Shown one piece after another: positions 58,701 through 64,000 of a stretch of DNA of 64,000 nucleotides. The notes under the pieces are model-generated. The model searched no databases. It saw only the letters and a list, made by a program, of their open reading frames with translations, and was not told the DNA's origin. Both the position numbers and the translations under genes were made by a program. Position 1 is the first letter of the stretch, and every line of letters begins with the position of its first letter. Origin of the DNA: Pelodera strongyloides (Eukaryota; Nematoda; Chromadorea; Rhabditida; Rhabditidae). The DNA lies in NCBI GenBank assembly GCA_036852015.1, contig JAANDG010000639.1, positions 1 to 64,000 on the forward strand, read 5' to 3'.

Positions 58701-61700
58701 CCCAAAAAAATAGTCCTGTGGCGACCGCCGCGGGACCATTTTTTGGCGGTCTGTAGTTGTTCTCGTGTAGTGCCAATCTACGGTAATTAAAGCCATACTT
58801 GGAAGCAAAAATCTGCAAATTTTGCCATACATCGAGACCCCATTACCATTGCCAGTCATACCCAACTATTTATCGCAGTTGTCACGCCCCCTTCGCGCTA
58901 ATTGGGCAATATGCTATATTGGGCGTGGCAATTGCGATATTGGCCAATCAGCGCGAAGGGGCGTGTAAACTGCGATAAATAGTTGGGTATGACTGCCCAC
59001 GGTAAATTGCCGAATAGTGCGTGAATTTTGCGCTTGAAAATTAGAAAAAAAATTCAACCTACTATATTTGAAACGGAGAATCCGATGGAGTCATCAAAAA
59101 TAGGGGTCATTTGAAATGGGCCTGACCCTTTAAACGTTTGTGAAACGTACACAAAAAAAAACACGCCAAAAAACAGTGCACAATCACATGGACAAGGGAA
59201 CGCTATTGTCCAGCATGCATTTGAAAAACCGGCCGGTATTTCGCTTTAAAAGTACCTGAGCTGGTCCAGCAACCCTAACGAAATCCGTCGAGTCCCATTC
59301 AATTACGCGTTTGTCCTTGCCTCCGCTGAGTATGTGACCCATACTGTTCGTTGCTAAAATCTAAGTTTTAGCAAAAAAACACTTATGTTAGCTTTCATAA
59401 GTTACCGTTATTGGACTGAAAAAGACGAGCAAAAACCAAAAGGTGTATACTGTATACAATAACGTTCAATTATGAACAAGTTGTAACAAATAGTGGAATT
59501 AATAAAGTTAAAGGATCGCAGTCACTACAAATTCGTATTTTTTATTCGCTTTTCATTAATTGTTCAAGTATGTGAAGAAAACGACGATTCCAGCGCCAAA
59601 GTACGGCAAAACGAACTCAGGGAGAGAAATCCCTGTTTATGACTTTTACTTATATACCGTAGTTTATAATTGCCCGTATAGAGTTTCATAATAAATACCC
59701 TGCAGTGATAAACCACGCGCCAGGTGTAACACTGCAGGCTGTTCACTCTCCAAGTACCCCTGGCAATTGCATATATGCACCGGCGTCGGTCATTTATCAA
59801 AACTCATTCTCATTGATTTCTCTCCCTGAGTTCCATTTTATGTGGATTTTTATGGGTTGCATATTGTTTTATAAATCTGCTTGCATCTAATAAAAATCGA
59901 ATAAAAAAGTTGATTTTGAAGTGACTGCCTTCCTTTAAAGCGAAATACCGGCCGGTTTTTGACACGCATCGTGGACAACTGAATTTTTACGTTGTTCATT
60001 TGCATAAGCTACATAAGGATGCTGATCTACTCGATGTGTTTCAAGGACCGGCCGGAATTTCGCTTTAAACGCGAAAGGATCGCCTGAATAATAATGCACG
60101 CTTACCAATAGCAAATACTCCTCCAGGATGAACTCCGTGTGCTGATTTTAATAGTTTCCCCGTCTCGATATCCCATAGAGAAATGGTTCCGTTAGAGTCA
60201 CCGGAGACAACTCTCTGAAAAATTATCAGCATTGGTGGCGCAGTGGTTGGTTGGTGCTTGCAGCAGCGTGACGAGGGTTCAATTCCACTTACAATTTTGT
60301 CCACATCGTGTGAGCATAAATCCTTACCTTCTATGAGTTTATTTCTACAAAATATATATAATAACAGACGATATTGATTTTCTTGGGATTTGCTCTTACA
60401 AGTCCTCACTACTATATAAACGTATAAACATACGTGCCAATTTATAAATATAACAATTTAAACAACTATAAATTTAGTCAAAAGAGCTAGAGATCAAAGT
60501 ACAAAGTGAGTAAGTTATCGATTACCTGGTCCTCGGTGGGCGTGGCGGCTAGGATGTACTTTGGCTTCTCGCGACCATCAAAAACGGCCACTGTTTTGTT
60601 CAAAGTTGCATTATGAGGATTGAAGGTCCAGAAGTTGAAGTGTCCCTTTCCATACTGTACGATTCGATTCGGAGTCGTAGAATGAAAAGCGATGGAGAAG
60701 GAAATATCGTTCGAACTCTAAAAAATACCGTAGTTGGAGGTAAAATGGTCAGGCTTCAGAGGCCGTATTCACCAACATGCAGGGAGCCCTCCCTGGTCTC
60801 CCCAGGGAGCCAAAGCGAGTGCGGGAGCAGAGGAGATTCAGAGCCCTCATGTTCCTAGGGAGGGCTCCCTGTGAGTTGATGAATACGGCCTCAGATTAAT
60901 GATCAGCAGAAAACGATCGTAGCACACGCTCTGGCCATTCAGTTTATTTATTTATTCTATAAATAAATTCTATAAATAAACTAAGGTGAGCTAAAAAAGG
61001 TTACAAAACATGAAAGAATGTATGTAACAATGTAGGCGCAATGCTTAGAACGGGAAAAGAATTATCAAAAATAAATTATTTTTAGAAATTAGGGAGAAAT
61101 TTGTTAATGAATTGAATCTTTTACCTTTGCTTCAGCCACTTTCGTTCTCTTTTCCCATTGCCAAACCGATAAACAGTGATGGAATCCTTCGTCGACACAC
61201 GCCAGATATGCTGTAATAAAATCTTCTTTAAGGCCGTATTGTATCTAATTTGGGAAATTTGCATATGAATGATACGCATTTCCCATGTATCCTATGCACA
61301 TTTTTGGTACCCGTCCAAAGCTTCCGGCACCAAATTTACATAGGATGCGTAGGAATAGAATATGCGTATCGTATGATATGCAAATTTCCCAAAGTAGGTA
61401 CAATACTGCTTTAGAATTCCATTTAATACCTGAAATGCAGAGAACCAGGCCTACGCCCAATATAGGTTTTTGTATATGGTTTAGTAAACTGGTTGCGTCC
61501 GTTTGGTGTATGAAGCCCATCGTTGCCGTTTACCAAAAAAAACAGTGAAAAACAAAATAATAAATTCGAAACTCACTTCCAGAGTCCGTTGTAGAGAAAG
61601 CCAGACAAGATATTGATTTTTCAAATGAATTATCCAACACACCAAGGACGCAAAGAGTGGATAGTGTGACGGAATCCCAGATGCGGATATGAGCCTTAAA

Positions 61701-64000
61701 ACGGAAATTAAACTCGACGTCAGATAGAGAGACAGACAGAGAGATAGGGCAGAAAGAGAGAGTCAGAAAGAGAGAAAGAGAGTGAATGGGAGAGAGGGTA
61801 ATCAGTATGTATATATTTTCCAACCTGTGTTTGATCGTTTTCTAGGACGTTCTCCATTTGTTGCGGCGACGTGACGGGAGACCTAAGGAGGAACCACCTT
61901 CAGCCGCTTCATAATACATAAAACGATAAAACAACACTATAATTGCGTGGCGCGGCAAGTGCGCCATACATGAACCACATTAGTGCGAATGGCGCTCTTT
62001 TTGGGCATTCCTTTCTTCTAAGAGACTCCGACTTTACTTCATAAGACAACTCACACATGCTGTGGATGTGATCTTCCTTTAGTATGACGACTGGATTGTG
62101 CACTTGCTATCAATATTCGTTTCGGATGCAAGTCCATGCTAAATAAACATTGATAAACTAACGTTCTTGCAAGTTTTGCCCATCAGTACGATAACGCTCA
62201 CTCAGTTGTCTAATAACTAGGATTGACATCATTATATACTACCATGTCTATTAAAACACCAGACGGCTATCGACGCCTGAGGCGGCATTTAAAGGGACAG
62301 GCCCATCAAAGTAAACTTATATTTACGATTTTGTCTTAATTTGTATTAAAAGTGTTTATTACAATATATGCAAACCAAATTTTATCGACATTCACCCCGG
62401 GGAACTTTTTCCGACGAGCGCATCCACAAATGTATATAGTTGCCTGGCCCTTCCTCTCGTTGTCTATCCGCTCTGGTTGTCTGCTCTCTCGGTTTTTTTC
62501 GCTGGCACCTCCTTATTGAGCATACTCTCTCATGCGTAATTTTGTAACTGTGTTATAACATACGAGAAGTAAATGAATTATTAGGACTAAATGGATGCAA
62601 ATGCGGTACCCTTATGAGTTGGGCTCGGCGTAAAAAAGTTCCCCGGTGTGAATGTGGATAAAAATTAGTGTGTATATATTGTAATAAACGCTGCTAATAA
62701 AAAATAACATGAAATAGTAAATATATGTTTATTTTGATGGGCCTGTCCCTTTAATTTTTATTAAAAGTGTTTATTACAATATATGTAAACCAAATTTTAT
62801 CGACATTCACCCCGGGGAACATTTTCCGACGTACGCAACCGCAAATGTATACCGTTGCCTGGCCCTTCCTCTCGTTGTCTATCGGGTCTGTTTGTCTGCT
62901 CTCTCGGTTTTTTTCTCTGGCACCTCTTTATTGAGCATACTCTCTCATGCGTATTTTTGTAGCTGTGTTATAACATAGGACTAAATTGATGCAAATACGG
63001 TACCCTTATGAGTTGGGCTCGTCGTAAAAAAAGTTCCCCGGGGTGAATGTGGATAAAAATTAGTGTGTATATATTGTAATAAACGCTGCTAATAAAAAAT
63101 AACATGAAATCGTAAATATAGTTCATTTTGATGGGCCTGTCCGTTTAACTTTTTAAAGCGAAACGCCAGCCTCTTTGGAAAATTTGCATATGATAAGCAA
63201 ATCCTATGTATCCTATGCTAATTTTGCGCGATTGCCGTGGACGATCGCGCAAAATTAGCATAGGATACATAGGATTTGCTTATCATATGCAAATTTTCCA
63301 AAGAGGCTGGCGTTTCGCTTTAAGTATGCTACGTAAACGATACTTCGAAGTGCGCATATTTATATGAAACGTCTGAAGCGTATATTCCAACGTTTGTTAA
63401 GAGGTCCATTTGCTTTTTTTTGTAAATATGCGACAGTTGCCTTCTTATACCAAATGTCTGAAACGTAGAAAAAACTCGTTGTGGTCGTAATCACAAATAA
63501 ATTCACCCGGTCACAAACTCTTCTCCTTTATATAATAAGATTACAACTGTCAAAGCTTCAAGAGAACTTCATTAGTATTTCCAAAGATTCCAAAGCGCCT
63601 CACCAGGTAATATCGCTCGTATGTTGTGTGTAGTGTCTCTGCGTGTGCTCCTCCTGATTGTATAAAATAACGATTGATCCGCTCATGTAGACAATTTCCC
63701 CAGTGGGAATGTGAAGAATGTGATTCCTGACGTCTTTACCTCGAAAACCTAAAATTATTCTTCTGGTTCCATTTCAATAAATAATGCAGGTGAAGAAGGC
63801 AAGCGTTGAAGCAAGCACAAAAAATGTCAAGAAACTGTCAGTCATTTTTCAAAACCGCAATTCCCACTAATTTTCTCTTTCCCTATGCTAATTTTGTCCT
63901 TTTCCTTTTTCTCGACAATAAAATACCGTAAACCTACCGTAAACCCAATCAATTTCTGGAGCTCGCCCTTTGGGCGGAGCTTGTTCGCTATCGAAATCAA
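55757..64000 (-). CDS. elp-1: EML/EMAP-like microtubule-associated WD protein (5' part outside window)
   Basis: Sixteen exons join in phase: 64000-63938, 63748-63604, 62138-62055, 61882-61825, 61694-61577, 61210-61125, 60717-60526, 60214-60106, 59353-59256, 58165-58040, 57791-57660, 57395-57210, 56800-56647, 56522-56440, 56213-56085 and 55876-55757. They encode about 627 residues. The first two hold the end of the HELP domain (IDWVYGFRGKDVRN, PTGEIVY, EEHTQRHY). WD units follow, with EML landmarks: AHIRIWDSVTLSTL, CLSVWQWEK, IVQYGKGHFNFWTF, RVVSGDSNGTISLWD, LSGGKDKRVIEWDS, LLIGTSQNQIIAGDM, DNTTIIYKLDST, DVNWNSVKC, and an ending of NLIKWRLGN. EML proteins bind microtubules; the C. elegans member is ELP-1, so the symbol rests on family and organism type. 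The coiled-coil N-terminus, if any, lies outside. Odd: exon 4 adds about 19 residues in a loop before AHIRIWDS. The stop at 57203 is not used, because splicing at 57210 restores the next blade. Confidence 0.9.
56813..56968. mobile_element. Hairpin family K, copy 2
   Basis: AATCCCGATATTGTCCCGAT left, ACCGGGACGAAATTGGGGTT right. In an EML intron, 12 bases upstream of exon 13's acceptor. Confidence 0.8.
58552..58843. mobile_element. Inverted-repeat unit nested in O
   Basis: ATGGGGTCTCGATGTATTGC is mirrored by CATACATCGAGACCCCAT; inner GCTTCCAAGTAT/ATACTTGGAAGC also pair. Confidence 0.85.
58853..58995. mobile_element. Palindrome P nested in O
   Basis: CAGTCATACCCAACTATTTA and its inverse, with CGCCCCTTCGCGC paired inside; arms of about 60 bp. 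Confidence 0.88.
59213..59250 (+). mobile_element. Family A terminal fragment
   Basis: Only the right terminal repeat remains (AAAACCGGCCGGTATTTCGC to CTTTAA), five bases inside the intron from the donor of EML exon 9. Confidence 0.85.
59508..59938. mobile_element. TTAA element family L, copy 2 (431 bp)
   Basis: Same length as 11505-11935 and differing at only a few bases (for example GGCTGC/GGTTGC). Its right TTAA is shared with a family A copy. Confidence 0.95.
59935..60068 (+). mobile_element. Family A copy abutting L, internally deleted
   Basis: TTAAAGCGAAATACCGGCCGG left, CCGGCCGGAATTTCGCTTTAA right; 134 bp, lacking part of the interior. Confidence 0.92.
60230..60297 (+). repeat. tRNA-like element 7
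   Basis: A box TGGCGCAGTGG and B box GGTTCAATTCC. In an EML intron, opposite in strand to the gene. SINE-like. Confidence 0.65.
60755..60895. mobile_element. Hairpin family D, copy 5
   Basis: TCAGAGGCCGTATTCACCAAC left and GAATACGGCCTCAGA right, with typical inner arms GGGAGCCCTCCC/GGGAGGGCTCCC. In an EML intron. Confidence 0.92.
61228..61414. mobile_element. Hairpin family C, copy 4
   Basis: TTAAGGCCGTATTGTATCTA left, GTAGGTACAATACTGCTTTA right. In an EML intron. Confidence 0.9.
61728..61800. repeat. Degenerate GA-rich tract
   Basis: GA-rich run with CAGACAGA and GTCAGA interruptions, in an EML intron. Confidence 0.8.
62289..62754. mobile_element. Hairpin family G, full copy
   Basis: TTAAAGGGACAGGCCCATCAA and the inverse GATGGGCCTGTCCCTTTAA; inner TTATCGACATTCACCCCGG pairs with CCGGTGTGAATGTGGATAA. 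Confidence 0.93.
62751..63148. mobile_element. Hairpin family G, second copy in tandem
   Basis: Begins at the TTAA ending the first copy but lacks the outer left arm; closely matches the first internally; ends GGGCCTGTCCGTTTAA. Confidence 0.9.
63153..63323. mobile_element. Hairpin family B, copy 3
   Basis: 171 bp, TTAAAGCGAAACGCCAGCC to its inverse; lies four bases after the G tandem. Confidence 0.95.

Larger units (their letters stand above)
58422..59133. mobile_element. Hairpin family O with nested insertions
   Basis: Outer arms (58422-58551 and about 59003-59133) start TTAAAGGATCAGGCCCATTT and end AATGGGCCTGACCCTTTAA. Two further inverted-repeat units lie between them. The whole is in the EML intron between exons 9 and 10. 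Confidence 0.9.

Noticed and set aside
1..64000. CRISPR array, rRNA genes, operon promoters, transposase genes
   Set aside because: No regularly spaced repeats with unique spacers, no rRNA-like stretch and no long transposase frame were seen; the minisatellite at 51.9 kb has no spacers.

Overview
The window is nuclear DNA of a nematode, most likely a rhabditid. The evidence is: arrays of the TTAGGC telomere unit at five interior sites; short exons with worm-type TTTCAG acceptors and GTAAGT donors; and proteins that match nematode families (a DBL-1-like TGF-beta ligand, ShKT secreted proteins, a nematode-type cytochrome P450). It is AT-rich, intron-rich and crowded with short palindromic elements. 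The species cannot be named from the sequence alone.

Six multi-exon genes can be built by joining exons whose reading phases agree. (1) 2521-3554, minus: a 143-residue secreted protein with two ShKT domains. (2) 5354-9780, plus: a Thr/Ser/Asn-rich single-pass membrane protein with a cysteine cluster just inside the membrane and a Pro-rich tail; first exon not found. (3) 12409-15779, minus: a DBL-1-type TGF-beta/BMP ligand precursor; start exon not found. (4) 30518-37410, minus: a cytochrome P450 of about 508 residues in 12 exons; start exon not found. (5) 48930-54671, plus: a TYW2/TRMT12-type wybutosine enzyme for tRNA-Phe. (6) 55757 to beyond 64000, minus: an echinoderm microtubule-associated-protein-like (EML/ELP-1) protein with the end of the HELP domain and the WD repeats; its N-terminus lies outside the window. 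Genes 5 and 6 converge tail to tail about 1.1 kb apart. No operon is evident and the genes do not form one pathway.

Region by region: 1-2.5 kb has no recognisable gene; 2.5-9.8 kb holds genes 1 and 2; 9.9-12.3 kb is AT-rich and intergenic; 12.4-15.8 kb is the TGF-beta gene; 15.9-30.5 kb is a gene desert of hairpin elements, simple repeats and telomere-like arrays; 30.5-37.4 kb is the P450; 37.6-48.9 kb is a second desert; 48.9-64 kb holds genes 5 and 6 with very repeat-rich introns.

The most unusual content is the repeat population. Many otherwise unrelated hairpin (MITE-like) families have boundaries reading TTAAAG...CTTTAA, suggesting TTAA target sites and one shared mobilising activity, although no transposase gene is present. 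In the TYW2 gene a minisatellite of about 16 units has grown out of an exon end plus its 5' splice site, so the donor is repeated in tandem. In the same gene a telomere-type array runs up to a 3' splice site. At least six tRNA-like (A box/B box) elements look like tRNA-derived SINEs, and a seventh is a degenerate tRNA-like locus.
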